From the NCBI GenBank assembly GCA_035651995.1, contig DASRER010000006.1, forward strand, positions 1 to 64,000: DNA of 64,000 nt, in the 5' to 3' direction. The notes below the pieces were generated by a model that ran no database searches, was not told the origin of the DNA, and worked only from the letters and a program-made list of their open reading frames with translations. A program made the translations under genes and the position numbers. This document shows, piece by piece, positions 15,647 through 24,638 of this stretch. This DNA is from Terriglobales bacterium (GTDB taxonomy: Bacteria > Acidobacteriota > Terriglobia > Terriglobales > Acidobacteriaceae). Numbering within the stretch: position 1 is the stretch's first letter; each line of letters begins with the position of its first letter.

Positions 15647-17752
15647 GTGAAGGTTTACGAAGGGGCCAACATCCGTAATGTACTGTTCGCCGGCCACTCG
15701 CATGCCGGCAAAACCTCCCTGGTCAGCGCCATGTTGTTCACCGCCGGATCCACGCAGCGGCTGGGGCGCATCGACGACGGCACCACCACCACCGATTACG
15801 ACGACGAAGAGATTGCCCGCAAGATGTCGATCTCGACGGCTGTGGCCGCAGCCGAGTGGGCCGGAAAGAAGATCAACCTGGTAGACGCGCCCGGCTTCAA
15901 CCTGTTCGTGCACGAAGCCAAGCTGGCGATGCCCGCGGTGGAATCGGCCGCCATCGTGGTGGATGGCGTCGCCGGCGTGGAAGTGGTGACGCAGCGCGTG
16001 TGGGGCGACGCCGATGAGTTCGAGCTGCCGCGCATCGTGGTGGCCAGCCGCATGGACCGCGAGCGCGCCGATGCGACGCGCACCCTGGAGTCGCTAACAT
16101 CCGCCTTCGGACGCAACGTGATTCCCGTGCAGCTCCCCATCGGCAGCGAGAAAGGGCTGAAGGGCGTGGTCGACCTGGTCCGCATGAAGGCCTACACCTA
16201 CGAGCTCGGCGGCAACGGCAAAGGCAAGGAAGGCGAAATTCCCGCCGACCTGGCCGGCGCCGCCCAGGCGGGACACGAAAAGATTGTCGAGCTGGTTGCC
16301 GAAGGCAACGACTCGCTGATGGAAGAGTTCTTCGACAAGGGCACCATCCCCGACGAGCACCTGATTCCCGGATTGCGCGACGCGGTGCGCGAGCGCCGCA
16401 TTTTCCCGCTGTTGTTCGCTTCGGGCCTGGGCAACATCGGCGCCGACCGCGTGCTCGACTTCATCGGCGAGTTTCTGCCTGCCGCCACCGAGCGCCCGCC
16501 GGTGACCGCCGCCGTGCAGCCCAATAACGGCGAGCCCGCCACGCGCAAAGTGGCCGACTCAGAGCCGCTTTCCATGTATGTCTTCAAGACGGTGAACGAC
16601 CCGTTTTCCGGGCGCATTTCCTTCTTCAAGGTCTACTCCGGCGTGGTGAAGAACGACATGACGGTGCAGAACTTCACGCGCAACACGGCCGAGAAGCTCT
16701 CGCACATCTCGGTGATGCAGGGGAAGAACGCGATTGCGGTCCCCGAACTGCACGCCGGCGACATCGGCGCCGTTGCCAAGCTCCGCGAAGTCCTCACCGG
16801 CGACACGCTGGGCGACAAGGCGCACCCCATTCAGTATCCCAACATCGCGCTGCCCGAGCCGGCGATCACGTTCGCCATCGAGCCGAAGTCACGCGCCGAC
16901 GAAGACAAGCTGGGCACCGGCGTCCACAAGCTGATGGAAGAAGATTCGATGCTGCGCTTTTTCCGCGACCCGCAGACCAAGGAATTCCTCATCGCGGGCA
17001 CCGGCCAGCAACACATCGAAGTGGTTGTTTCCAAGATGAAGCGGCGCTACCACACCGAGGTCACGCTGAAGGCGCCCAAGGTGCCGTACCGCGAGACGAT
17101 CCGCGGGCGCGCCGACGTGCAGGGCCGCCACAAGAAGCAGACCGGCGGGCACGGCCAGTTCGGCGACTGCAAGATCAGGATGGAGCCGCTGCCGCGCGGC
17201 GGCAACTTCGAGTTCGTCAACGACATTTTCGGCGGCGCCATCCCCAAGAACTTCATTCCCGCCGTGGAGAAGGGAATCGTCGAGGCAGCGGCGCGCGGAT
17301 ATCTCGCCGGATATCCGGTGGTGGACTTCCGCGTGACGCTCTACGACGGCTCCTACCACGACGTGGACTCGAACGAACTTTCGTTCAAGACCGCCGGACG
17401 CATCGCCTTCAAGAAGGCGATGGAGCAGGCCAAGCCCACGCTGCTGGAGCCCATCATGAAGGTCGAAATCACCGTGCCCGACGAGTTTGCCGGCGCCATC
17501 ATGGGCGACCTGAACTCGCGCCGCGGCCGCATCCAGGGCATGGACAACAAGGCCGGCAACACCGTGGTGAAGGCCGAGGTGCCCATGGCCGAAATGCTCA
17601 GCTACGGCAACGAGCTCACCTCGATGACCCAAGGCCGGGGCAGCTTCCACATGGAAATGGCGCACTACGACGTCGTCCCCGGCATGATCCAGGAGAAGAT
17701 CGTGGAGAAGTACAAGAAGGAGCGCGGCGAGGTCACGGAAGAAGAGGAGTAG
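15647..17752 (+). CDS. Elongation factor G-like protein (EF-G2 type) with altered GTPase motifs
   Basis: 701 residues with the full EF-G domain order: GTPase with G' insert (1-280), domain II (about 300-400), III, IV (NDIFGGAIPKNFIPAVEKG, then GSYHDVDSNELSFKTA) and V. The P-loop is GHSHAGKT (16-23). The G3 motif is DAPGF (80-84) where EF-G has DTPGH, so the catalytic histidine is Phe. G4 is SRMD (134-137) instead of NKMD. These changes suggest slow or lost GTP hydrolysis or altered nucleotide choice. Paralogues of this type coexist with canonical EF-G in many bacteria and are thought to have auxiliary ribosomal or recycling roles. Start GTG 15647 with AAAGGAG at 15634-15640. A terminator follows at 17813-17840. 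No str-operon genes flank it, supporting a paralogue. Confidence 0.88.
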   Translation: MKVYEGANIRNVLFAGHSHAGKTSLVSAMLFTAGSTQRLGRIDDGTTTTDYDDEEIARKMSISTAVAAAEWAGKKINLVDAPGFNLFVHEAKLAMPAVESAAIVVDGVAGVEVVTQRVWGDADEFELPRIVVASRMDRERADATRTLESLTSAFGRNVIPVQLPIGSEKGLKGVVDLVRMKAYTYELGGNGKGKEGEIPADLAGAAQAGHEKIVELVAEGNDSLMEEFFDKGTIPDEHLIPGLRDAVRERRIFPLLFASGLGNIGADRVLDFIGEFLPAATERPPVTAAVQPNNGEPATRKVADSEPLSMYVFKTVNDPFSGRISFFKVYSGVVKNDMTVQNFTRNTAEKLSHISVMQGKNAIAVPELHAGDIGAVAKLREVLTGDTLGDKAHPIQYPNIALPEPAITFAIEPKSRADEDKLGTGVHKLMEEDSMLRFFRDPQTKEFLIAGTGQQHIEVVVSKMKRRYHTEVTLKAPKVPYRETIRGRADVQGRHKKQTGGHGQFGDCKIRMEPLPRGGNFEFVNDIFGGAIPKNFIPAVEKGIVEAAARGYLAGYPVVDFRVTLYDGSYHDVDSNELSFKTAGRIAFKKAMEQAKPTLLEPIMKVEITVPDEFAGAIMGDLNSRRGRIQGMDNKAGNTVVKAEVPMAEMLSYGNELTSMTQGRGSFHMEMAHYDVVPGMIQEKIVEKYKKERGEVTEEEE

Positions 17753-17812
17753 AACCGTGTGGACGTGAGCGAACCGTTCGAGGCCTCGCCCGCGCAGAAC
17801 TCCGCTAAGATG

Positions 17813-17840
17813 GAGCCCGGCCGCACCCGGCCGGCTTTTT
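17813..17840 (+). terminator. Rho-independent terminator after the EF-G-like gene
   Basis: A GC stem built from CCCGGCCG and CGGCCGG arms is followed by CTTTTT, about 60 bp after the stop codon. Confidence 0.8.
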
Positions 17841-17877
17841 GCTCGCCCGTACAGTCAAACAAACCTGCTCTAACTAT

Positions 17878-19410
17878 GTGCCAGTGACCGCGACCTCCAC
17901 ATCGCCGGCGGTTCCGGAATCGCGACGCTGGCGGGGTCCCTGGTCGAGCGACGCCGCTGTCCTCGCCTATGTCGCCGCCGCGACGGTAATCATTCAGCTG
18001 CTTGTTGGCCACCGCTACGGCTTCCATCGCGATGAACTGGCCACGCTGGATGACGCGCGCCATCTCGCCTGGGGATACGTCGCGTACCCGCCGGTAACGC
18101 CGTTCTTCGCACGAATCTCGCTGGAGCTGTTTGGGACGTCGCTGACCGGGTTCCGCTTGTTCGCGGCGATCGCCGAGGCGATTGCGGTTTTTCTTACCGG
18201 GCTGATGGCGCGCGATTTGGGCGGACGCCGCCTGGCGCAGCTTTTCGCCGCCACGGCAGCTGTGCCCTTCTGCCTCGCGGCCGGCGCGGTGATGCAGTAC
18301 GTCTCGTTCGACTATCTGGCGTGGGTCCTGGTGGCGTACTTCACCATGCGGCTGCTGCAGTCAGACGATCCCCGCTGGTGGTTGGCCATTGGCGCGGCCA
18401 TCGGATTCGGAATGCTCTCCAAGTACGCGATGCCGTTCCTGGTCTTCGCGCTGGGCATCGGACTGCTGCTGACGCCGGCGCGCCGCCACCTGCGAAGCAA
18501 GTGGTTCCTCTGCGGGGCGGCGGCGGGGCTGCTGATATTCCTGCCCAACCTGCTATGGCAGGTGCGGCACAACTTCATCTACCTGGATTTTGTCCGTCAC
18601 ATCCACGAGCGCGACGTAAGCCAGGGCCGGCACCGCCTCTTCCTGCCCGAGCAACTCGAGCTGACGCTGTTCGCGTTCCCGCTGGCCATCGCCGGCCTGT
18701 ACTACTTCTTTTTCTCGCCACAAGGAAAACGCTACCGGACCCTTGGCTGGATGTACATCGTTCCCCTCGTGGTGTTCATACTCGCCAAGGGGCGCAGCTA
18801 CTATCTCGCGGCGGCGTATCCCATGCTCTATGCCGCGGGCAGCGTGTGGCTGGAGGGCACACTCGCCAGCCGGCGTCTTTCGCTGAAGGCGCTGGTGTGG
18901 GCGGCGCTAGTCGCCGACGTCGCCCTCGCCGCGGCATTCACCCTGCCGCTGGCGCCCGAGGGCTCGAAGTGGTTCGGCGCGGCATGCGCGGTGCAGGAGA
19001 ACTTCCGAGAAGAAATCGGCTGGCCGGAGCTGGTCGAGACGGTCGCCAAAATTCGTGATGCGCTGCCGGCGGGAGACCGCATGCGCTACGGAATCCTGGC
19101 CGCGAACTATGGCGAGGCGGGCGCCATCAATCTCTATGGGCCGCGGTATGGGCTGCCGACAGCGATCAGCGGCGTGAATTCGATGTGGGAGCGCGGCTAT
19201 CCCCAGCCGCCGCCCCAGACGCTGATCGTTCTCGGATTTTCGGCGCGCTTCCGCGAGCGGCGCTTCACGTCATGCCAGGTGGCGGCCAAAGTCTGGAACC
19301 ACCTCGGCGTGCTCAACGAGGAGACGAAAGACCATCCCGAGATCTACGTTTGCCGAGGATTAAAACAGGGCTGGCCGGAGTTCTGGAAGGACTTTCATTA
19401 CTACGGGTGA
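17878..19410 (+). CDS. GT-C glycosyltransferase, family 39/ArnT-like integral membrane protein
   Basis: 510 residues with roughly ten membrane helices. The first periplasmic loop carries the acidic motif YGFHRDELATLDDARHLAWGYVAYPP. HRDE and YPP are typical of the PMT_2/DUF2029-like glycosyltransferases that use polyprenyl-phosphate sugars on the outer face of the membrane. The C-terminal 150 residues form a soluble domain (EEIGWPELVETVAKIRDALP, then ILAANYGEAGAINLYGP). It probably glycosylates lipid or cell-envelope acceptors. The true substrate is unknown. Start GTG 17878 is preferred to upstream in-frame TTG 17839, which lies in the terminator. A GTG at 17884 is also possible. It converges on the XRE gene through a repeat. 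Confidence 0.82.
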   Translation: MPVTATSTSPAVPESRRWRGPWSSDAAVLAYVAAATVIIQLLVGHRYGFHRDELATLDDARHLAWGYVAYPPVTPFFARISLELFGTSLTGFRLFAAIAEAIAVFLTGLMARDLGGRRLAQLFAATAAVPFCLAAGAVMQYVSFDYLAWVLVAYFTMRLLQSDDPRWWLAIGAAIGFGMLSKYAMPFLVFALGIGLLLTPARRHLRSKWFLCGAAAGLLIFLPNLLWQVRHNFIYLDFVRHIHERDVSQGRHRLFLPEQLELTLFAFPLAIAGLYYFFFSPQGKRYRTLGWMYIVPLVVFILAKGRSYYLAAAYPMLYAAGSVWLEGTLASRRLSLKALVWAALVADVALAAAFTLPLAPEGSKWFGAACAVQENFREEIGWPELVETVAKIRDALPAGDRMRYGILAANYGEAGAINLYGPRYGLPTAISGVNSMWERGYPQPPPQTLIVLGFSARFRERRFTSCQVAAKVWNHLGVLNEETKDHPEIYVCRGLKQGWPEFWKDFHYYG

Positions 19411-19524
19411 GGCAGCAATCAGCACTGAGCAATGAGCATTCAGCCCTTGCGCGTACCCGGCCAAAAGTGAACGTGATCGCGATCGCAGAAGGCGTTCGGG
19501 GACTGAATGCCGACTGCTGATTGC
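19411..19524. repeat. Inverted repeat filling the gap between two convergent stop codons (family F1)
   Basis: It begins on the base after the glycosyltransferase stop (TGA 19408-19410) and ends on the base before the XRE stop (minus strand, 19525-19527). The arms share words such as CAGCAATCAGCACTGAG and ACTGCTGATTGC with the 8089-8199 and 26055-26158 copies. The centre differs and contains a GATCGCGATC palindrome. Confidence 0.88.
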
Positions 19525-19878
19525 TTACTTGCCGGCGCTGGCGGCCATTTTCTTCACCATGGCGAGCACCAGTTTGCGGTCGCTTTCGTTCAGGCTGGGC
19601 GAGTAGCGGCGGATCTGTGTGAGGAAGCGGACTTCGTCTTCGCTGAGCTGGGGGACGGCCTTGGCATGGCCGTTTTCCCCGGCGCTATCGGCAAAGAAGT
19701 TGCCGAGCGGAACATCCATGGCGCCGGCGATTTTGGCCAGGGTATCGAGCGAGGGAATCGTGTGGCCGTTTTCGACTCGCGAGAGGTAGCAGCGCAGCAG
19801 CCCGGTGCGCTTTTCTATGTCGCCCTGCGACATGCCCTTTTGTAGGCGGAAGTTTCTTATCGTCTCGCCAATGTTCAT
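19525..19878 (-). CDS. XRE-family helix-turn-helix transcriptional regulator
   Basis: 117 residues. The HTH_3/Cro-CI domain spans about 3-60: IGETIRNFRLQKGMSQGDIEKRTGLLRCYLSRVENGHTIPSLDTLAKIAGAMDVPLGNFF. The GLLRCYLSRVENGHTIPS segment is a version widespread in Acidobacteriota. The C-terminal half is a short helical region (LSEDEVRFLTQIRRYSPSLNESDRKLVLAMVKKMA) of unknown role. ATG 19878 begins right at the conserved first helix. An upstream in-frame start at 19956 is possible but adds an unconserved 26 residues. Target genes cannot be inferred. It is the promoter-distal member of a run of minus-strand genes but is separated from them by a 215-bp repeat-bearing gap. Confidence 0.88.
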   Translation of the reverse strand: MNIGETIRNFRLQKGMSQGDIEKRTGLLRCYLSRVENGHTIPSLDTLAKIAGAMDVPLGNFFADSAGENGHAKAVPQLSEDEVRFLTQIRRYSPSLNESDRKLVLAMVKKMAASAGK

Positions 19879-19978
19879 GGGTTGTGGCGCTAAGTCCAGG
19901 GCTGCGTTGGGGGTCCGACGCATACTAACCAGAGTAGTACCTTCTGGCAAGGACAATTTTTGTTAGTCGTTAACAGCG

Positions 19979-20093
19979 GCAATGGAAAGGAAATTGCCGA
20001 ACTGCGAAGTGCCGAACTGCTGAATTGAAACCGGGCCGGGGAATGCAGGGTCCATCAGTTCGGCAATTCGGCCCTTCGGCCGTTCCGCAATGC
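19979..20093. repeat. Inverted repeat of family F2 (AATTGCCGAACTGC words)
   Basis: The left arm has GGAAATTGCCGAACTGCG and the right arm CAGTTCGGCAATTCGGCC and CCGTTCCGCAATG. The right end abuts the stop codon of the GNAT gene (20094). Related elements occur at 28199-28240 and 33388-33519. Confidence 0.8.
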
Positions 20094-20582
20094 CTAGAGT
20101 TCCAGCTCCATGTAGATCGCGCCCTCGATGGGATTGGTGTAGTACGGCGCGATTTCGTAGAAACCAAGGTCGCGATAGAGCTCCACGGCCGTTCCCATCA
20201 GCCGGGGGATGGTGTCGAGCCGCATGCGCCGGTAGCCCATCGCCCGCGCGTCGGCAATGAGGCGCTCGGCCAGAAGACGGCCGAGTTCCCGTCCGCGGAA
20301 CGCAGGGCGCACGTAGAGCCGCTTCATCTCGCAGATGTCCTCGCCGCGCGCGTGCAGCGCGATGCAGCCGGCATACTCTGCGCCGACCTTCGCCAGGACC
20401 AGCGTGCCCGACGGCGCGCCGTAGTCGCCCGGCAGGTTTGCCAGATCGTGCTCGAAATTCTGGAAGCAGAGGCTGAAGCCCAGCGACCTGGCATACTCGA
20501 GCCAAAGCTCGCGGACCGCTTCCAGTTCCGATGGCGATTCGGCTTGCTTCAGGACGATGGCGTCTTGGGCGGGTGAGGACAC
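20094..20582 (-). CDS. GNAT-family N-acetyltransferase
   Basis: 162 residues of GNAT fold. Acetyl-CoA-binding motif A is CEMKRLYVRPAFRGRELGRLLAERLIADA, in which R-x-x-G-x-G/A is represented by RGRELG. The final strands LDTIPRLMGTAVELYRDLGFYEIAPYY are characteristic of small-molecule or amino-acid acetyltransferases. The substrate is unknown. The start is GTG 20582. It lies 44 bp downstream of the YjdF-like gene on the same strand and probably shares a transcript with it, fabG and the antiporter. A family F2 inverted repeat begins immediately after its stop codon. Confidence 0.85.
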   Translation of the reverse strand: MSSPAQDAIVLKQAESPSELEAVRELWLEYARSLGFSLCFQNFEHDLANLPGDYGAPSGTLVLAKVGAEYAGCIALHARGEDICEMKRLYVRPAFRGRELGRLLAERLIADARAMGYRRMRLDTIPRLMGTAVELYRDLGFYEIAPYYTNPIEGAIYMELEL

Positions 20583-20626
20583 TTGCCCTTAAAAGACGCA
20601 GCGCCGGGCCGATCCGGCGCAGGAAA

Positions 20627-21292
20627 TTATGCGACCGGCCCGGTGGCGGAGCGCGCCAGGGCGTCCGGATCCATCCTGGCGATCTGGCGATTGTGCAGCG
20701 GCGCCGCCAGCGTCACCGCAAGGATGGCGCCGACCAGCGCGGTCGCCATGTCTTCCTGAGTGTCCCACGGGTCGCCCTGCGTGCCCAGAAAAGCGTCTGA
20801 CGCCGAGCCGAACGCCACCGCCGCGCGCCACTCCAGCAGCTCGTACAGCGCGCTGATCGCGAGGCACACGCACACCACCAGGAAGGGCGCCCAGCGGCGC
20901 TTCACCACGCGCCGCCGCAGGAAGAATTCGCGCGCGATCAGCGCCGGCACGAATCCCTGCATGAAGTGGCCCACGCGATCGAAGTCGTTCCGCGCCAGTT
21001 GCCAGTGGTCGCGCAGCCAGTTGAAGGCGGGCACCTCGGCGTAGGTGTAGTGCCCGCCGACGAGGAGAACGACAGCGTGCGCCCAGATCATTCCGTAGAC
21101 AAAAGTCGTGAACTGGAACGACGAGTAGGTAGCAGCCAGTACGAGGAGCGCGGCCAGCGCCGGCCAGGTTTCCAAAATCCAGGTGAAGTAGTCGTGCGGA
21201 CGAATCGCGGACCACGCCAGGACGATGCCGAATGTGATGAGCAGTGCGGCAAGTGCGCGGGATTGCCTGTTGGAGCTCAACTCCCCATCCAC
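20627..21292 (-). CDS. YjdF/DUF2238-type integral membrane protein
   Basis: 221 residues with about six membrane helices. The diagnostic motifs are DFDRVGHFMQGFVPALIAREFFLRR, SALYELLEWRAAVAFG and FLGTQGDPWDTQEDMATALVGA, all conserved in the DUF2238 family. Its E. coli member is YjdF, an inner-membrane protein of unknown function. The Asp, His and Glu residues within or near the helices may bind metal. GTG 21292 overlaps the last 16 bases of fabG, pointing to translational coupling. Confidence 0.87.
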   Translation of the reverse strand: MDGELSSNRQSRALAALLITFGIVLAWSAIRPHDYFTWILETWPALAALLVLAATYSSFQFTTFVYGMIWAHAVVLLVGGHYTYAEVPAFNWLRDHWQLARNDFDRVGHFMQGFVPALIAREFFLRRRVVKRRWAPFLVVCVCLAISALYELLEWRAAVAFGSASDAFLGTQGDPWDTQEDMATALVGAILAVTLAAPLHNRQIARMDPDALARSATGPVA

Positions 21293-22038
21293 ATCCCGCC
21301 GTTCACATTCAGCACGTGCCCGGTGATGTAAGCCGCCTGATCGGAGGCGAGGAAGCGCACGGCGCTGGCCACGTCCTGGTCGCTGCCGGCGCGGCCCAGC
21401 GGGACCATTTTCAGCACCTGCTCGCGCAGTTCGGGCGCGAGCGCGGCGGTCATGGCCGTCTCGATGTAGCCGGGCGCCACGGCGTTGACCGTGATGTTGC
21501 GCGACGCCACCTCGCGCGCCACCGCCTTGGTCAGCCCAATCAGCCCGGCTTTCGAGGCGGCGTAGTTGGCCTGCCCGACCTGGCCCATCTGCCCGAAGAT
21601 GCTGGTGATGTTGACGATGCGTCCCCAGCGCTGCCTGAGCATGGAGCCGATCACGGCTTGAATGCAGAGGTGCGCGCCGGTGAGGTTGGTGGCGAGCACG
21701 TCGTCCCAGTCGGCGCGCTTCATGCGCATGACCAGCGTGTCGCGCGTGATGCCGGCGTTGTTGACCAGGATATCGATCTTGCCAAACCGAGCGATCGCCG
21801 CTTTCGTGGCCGACTTGATGTCGTCCTCGCTGGCCACGTCCATCCTGAAGGCGGCGGCTTTTCCGCCCGCGCCGGTGATTTCGCCGACCACGGCGGCCAG
21901 CTTATCTTGGCTGCGCGCGGCGAGCGCCACCGCGGCGCCGGCTTCGGCCAGCGCCAGCGCGCAGGAGCGTCCGATGCCCTGCGAAGCGCCGGTGACGAGC
22001 GCGACGTGTCCTTCCAGGTTGGTGGTGGGAAGCGGCAT
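21277..22038 (-). CDS. fabG: 3-oxoacyl-[acyl-carrier-protein] reductase family SDR
   Basis: 253 residues of classical short-chain dehydrogenase. The cofactor motif TGASQGIG is at 16-23 and NNAG at 93-96. The catalytic residues are S146, Y159 and K163 (YAASK). The C-terminal ITGHVLNVNGGMWMG segment is very close to FabG, which reduces beta-ketoacyl-ACP with NADPH in fatty-acid elongation. There is no fab cluster around it (neighbours are a membrane protein and an antiporter), so another hydroxyacyl substrate or a second FabG copy is possible. Start ATG 22038. It sits 67 bp downstream of the antiporter gene on the same strand. Confidence 0.88.
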   Translation of the reverse strand: MPLPTTNLEGHVALVTGASQGIGRSCALALAEAGAAVALAARSQDKLAAVVGEITGAGGKAAAFRMDVASEDDIKSATKAAIARFGKIDILVNNAGITRDTLVMRMKRADWDDVLATNLTGAHLCIQAVIGSMLRQRWGRIVNITSIFGQMGQVGQANYAASKAGLIGLTKAVAREVASRNITVNAVAPGYIETAMTAALAPELREQVLKMVPLGRAGSDQDVASAVRFLASDQAAYITGHVLNVNGGMWMGS

Positions 22039-22105
22039 GATTGCAGGAACGCGTGATTATAGCGGGAAGGGGCGGGTCACACGACTGCCCCCAGCGGGCC
22101 CAGGC

Positions 22106-23311
22106 TTACTCGACAGCGACCGGTCCGGCCGCGGCGCGGACCGGCACCGGCTCTTCCGGCCCGGTGCGGAACAGGCAGCGCAGCACGGGCGGCGCCACGA
22201 TGGTGGTGACCGCCGTCATGAAGACCACGATGGCGTAGGTGCGGTTGCTCACGATCCGCATGTTCAGCCCGATCAGGGCAACGATCAGCGCCACCTCGCC
22301 GCGCGGCGTCATGCCCACGCCCACGCGCAGCGCCGCGCGCCAGCCATCGCGCAAGACTGGAAGCCCGCAGCCCACAACCTTGGAGATGAGCGCCAGCACC
22401 GAGACCACGATTGCGGCGGTGAGCACGCCGCTGGCGCCAAACACGTGGAAATCCAGCAGCGCGCCCATGGTGAAGAAAAAGTACGGCGCAAGGAATTCGT
22501 TGATGGCGTGTGCGCGCATCTCCAGGTTCCACTCGCGGGAGTATTCGGCGAAGGCGAGGCCGGCGAAGAACGCGCCGATGATGGCGGCCAGTCCAATTCG
22601 CTCCGCCGCGACAGAGAGTCCCAGGCAGATGGCCAGCGCCAGCACCAGCGGCGCGTTGCGGGTGCTCATGCGCTCCAGCCCGGGCCGGATGCGCGCCACG
22701 ATGCGCGGCCCAATGAAGATCATGAACAGCGCGAAGCCGACCGCCTCCAGCGCCAGCACGATGAGCTGGGTCCACTGCACGCCCAATTCAGAGGCGAGTC
22801 CGACAACCACCGCGAGCAGCACCATGCCGAGGATGTCGTCAAACACGGCCGCGCCCAGGATGATGCGCGCCACCCGCGTCTGCAGCACGTGCATGTCGCT
22901 GAGCACACGCGCCGTGATGCCAACGCTGGTGGCCACCATCGCCGCCGCCACGAACGTAGCCTCGTGCGAGGGGCTGCCGTGCAGCAGCATGTAGCCGAAG
23001 CCGAGCACGAAGGGCACGATCACTCCGGCGATCGCAACCGTGAGCGACTGCCGCCCCACGCGCACCAGCTCCTTGGGATGCGTTTCCAGCCCGGCGACGA
23101 ACAGCAGGAAGATGGCGCCGAGTTGCGCGATCGAGTTCACCGTGGGACTGGGCTGCACCACGCCCAGGGCGTAGGGCCCGAGCACCACGCCCGCGAGAAT
23201 TTCGCCCAGCACCGCCGGCAGCGCGAGCCGCTCGAACACCTCGGCGAAGACTTTCGCCCACACGAAGATGGCGAACAGCTCCAGCAGAAGGATGTCGGGC
23301 GCATGCGACAT
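22106..23311 (-). CDS. Cation:proton antiporter of the CPA2/Kef type
   Basis: 401 residues with about twelve helices covering the Na+/H+ exchanger domain. Typical are VLGEILAGVVLGP in the first repeat, FLLFVAGLETHPKEL, VAAAMVATSVGITARVLSD, VFDDILGMVLL (the paired-Asp exchange site in the middle of the membrane) and GMTPRGEVALIVALIGL near the end. There is no C-terminal TrkA-N/RCK domain, so it is the short type. It likely exchanges K+ or Na+ for protons across the inner membrane. Start ATG 23311. It is the first gene of the minus-strand run antiporter-fabG-yjdF-GNAT. Confidence 0.9.
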   Translation of the reverse strand: MSHAPDILLLELFAIFVWAKVFAEVFERLALPAVLGEILAGVVLGPYALGVVQPSPTVNSIAQLGAIFLLFVAGLETHPKELVRVGRQSLTVAIAGVIVPFVLGFGYMLLHGSPSHEATFVAAAMVATSVGITARVLSDMHVLQTRVARIILGAAVFDDILGMVLLAVVVGLASELGVQWTQLIVLALEAVGFALFMIFIGPRIVARIRPGLERMSTRNAPLVLALAICLGLSVAAERIGLAAIIGAFFAGLAFAEYSREWNLEMRAHAINEFLAPYFFFTMGALLDFHVFGASGVLTAAIVVSVLALISKVVGCGLPVLRDGWRAALRVGVGMTPRGEVALIVALIGLNMRIVSNRTYAIVVFMTAVTTIVAPPVLRCLFRTGPEEPVPVRAAAGPVAVE

Positions 23312-23465
23312 GGGAGCGCCGAAAGCGGCGATCTATCTAATCCTAAGTTGAGTTCTCACGCCATTGAATTCCAGAGCTGCTGCTCAATCTGAGACGGGCG
23401 CGCTGGAGCCCCCGATTTTCACAAGAAACCGGGCGCCGCCGAGCATCCAACAGAAGGGATCGGTC

Positions 23466-23885
23466 ATGCGAAACCCTCTACCCCAGCGGCTGGACGACGG
23501 CGTGCGCGTGCTGATGGGCGTCGCCCTGGCGGCCGGTGCGGCGATTCTGGTCTCGGCCACGGCTCCCCGTCCCACCTCGCCCTGGCTGCCGTTTGCTTTC
23601 CTCATCATTGTGTTCGGGCTGGCATGGCGGTACGGCGCCGTGGCGGGCATGCTCGGGTCGGTTGCCTCGGTGGCGGTCTTCGCCATCACGCTGTATCCGC
23701 CCCTGGGGAGCCTGTCGGTGGGCAGCACCTCGGAACGCCAAGCCCTGAGCTGGATGTTGCTGGCAGGCGTGGCTTTTTCCTTCCTGCTGGCGCCGCGCAA
23801 AGGCTGGCGTCGTCCTCCGGACCTCCCGGCCGGCGGCGCTTCCGAACAACAACCCCGGTCCCAAGAGGCATCCAAGCAAGATTGA
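23466..23885 (+). CDS. Four-helix membrane protein resembling the KdpD DUF4118 module
   Basis: 139 residues. Four hydrophobic segments (VLMGVALAAGAAILVSATA, LPFAFLIIVFGLAWRYG, AVAGMLGSVASVAVFAITLY and WMLLAGVAFSFLLAP) resemble the DUF4118 four-helix module found in KdpD-like sensors. Here no kinase follows, only a short Gly/Gln/Pro-rich tail. Similar small proteins occur in Acidobacteriota with no assigned role. ATG 23466 has a weak AAGG upstream. It lies 60 bp before the DUF5752 gene and could be the first gene of the trehalose operon, though that link is only positional. Confidence 0.65.
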   Translation: MRNPLPQRLDDGVRVLMGVALAAGAAILVSATAPRPTSPWLPFAFLIIVFGLAWRYGAVAGMLGSVASVAVFAITLYPPLGSLSVGSTSERQALSWMLLAGVAFSFLLAPRKGWRRPPDLPAGGASEQQPRSQEASKQD

Positions 23886-23945
23886 CGGGCAGCGCCGGAC
23901 CCGGGCACTTCCATCCAACCTGAGTCAGCCAACAGGAGGAAGACT

Positions 23946-24620
23946 GTGGCCATCACGGCCCCAAAATCGCGCTGGGCGAGCTTGCCGTTTTACTTCAACT
24001 CGGCGGCACACCTCATGCGCATCGGCCGCACCAGGAGCTACAACCTCAATGAGCTGCTGGAAGGGCTGCGCAGCGTGCCCGAAGACTCCATTTTCCAGCA
24101 CATGTTCCGGACGCTGGAAGATCACCACTTCATCCAGGAGGGATTTTCCAACGACTTTGCGCACTGGGCGTTCGCCTCGTGCAACGAGGTCGGGCTGGCG
24201 GAGCGGCTCGCGTCCATCGACGTGCGCGAGTACACCAGCCTGAAGGCGCTGCGCGAAAACGTGGTCGGGGTGGTGGAAGACTATCTGCGGCGCAACCCGC
24301 GCGCCGGCGAGCGGGCGGCGCTGGAGCCCTTCTACTTCTGCGCCAGCGACACCGTGGTCGTGCCCACGCAGCTGGTGGCGCGCAACCTGCGCGAATTCGC
24401 CGACTGCATCGAGAAGGCGAGCGTGCACAGCATCCATTACCACTTCATCGAGGCGCGGCTGCGGCTCAAGCTCAACAGCAACGACTTCTCGCTCTGGCTG
24501 GAGGAGCAGCTGGGCCTGGGCGCCGTGGCCGACCGCATCAATCGCATTGACATCTATACCTCCACTCTGCAGGACGTCCGCCGCCAGATGCTGCGCGCGC
24601 TGGAGCCGGCCCTGGGGTAA
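23946..24620 (+). CDS. DUF5752 family protein, partner of the trehalose-synthase-type glycosyltransferase
   Basis: 224 residues, soluble and mostly helical. Conserved-looking parts are PFYFNSAAHLMRIGRTRSYNLNELLEGL near the N-terminus, FQHMFRTLEDHHFIQEGFSNDFAHWA, and SVHSIHYHFIEARLRL with several His residues. I recognise this as the DUF5752 family, which is repeatedly found next to, or fused with, GT4 trehalose synthases. No catalytic mechanism is known. Start GTG 23946 with AGGAGGAAG just before. It is followed after 18 bp by the glycosyltransferase gene, so the two are almost certainly co-translated. A regulatory or accessory role in trehalose synthesis is inference. Confidence 0.8.
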   Translation: MAITAPKSRWASLPFYFNSAAHLMRIGRTRSYNLNELLEGLRSVPEDSIFQHMFRTLEDHHFIQEGFSNDFAHWAFASCNEVGLAERLASIDVREYTSLKALRENVVGVVEDYLRRNPRAGERAALEPFYFCASDTVVVPTQLVARNLREFADCIEKASVHSIHYHFIEARLRLKLNSNDFSLWLEEQLGLGAVADRINRIDIYTSTLQDVRRQMLRALEPALG

Positions 24621-24638
24621 GCGGGAGACAAGCGTCGC

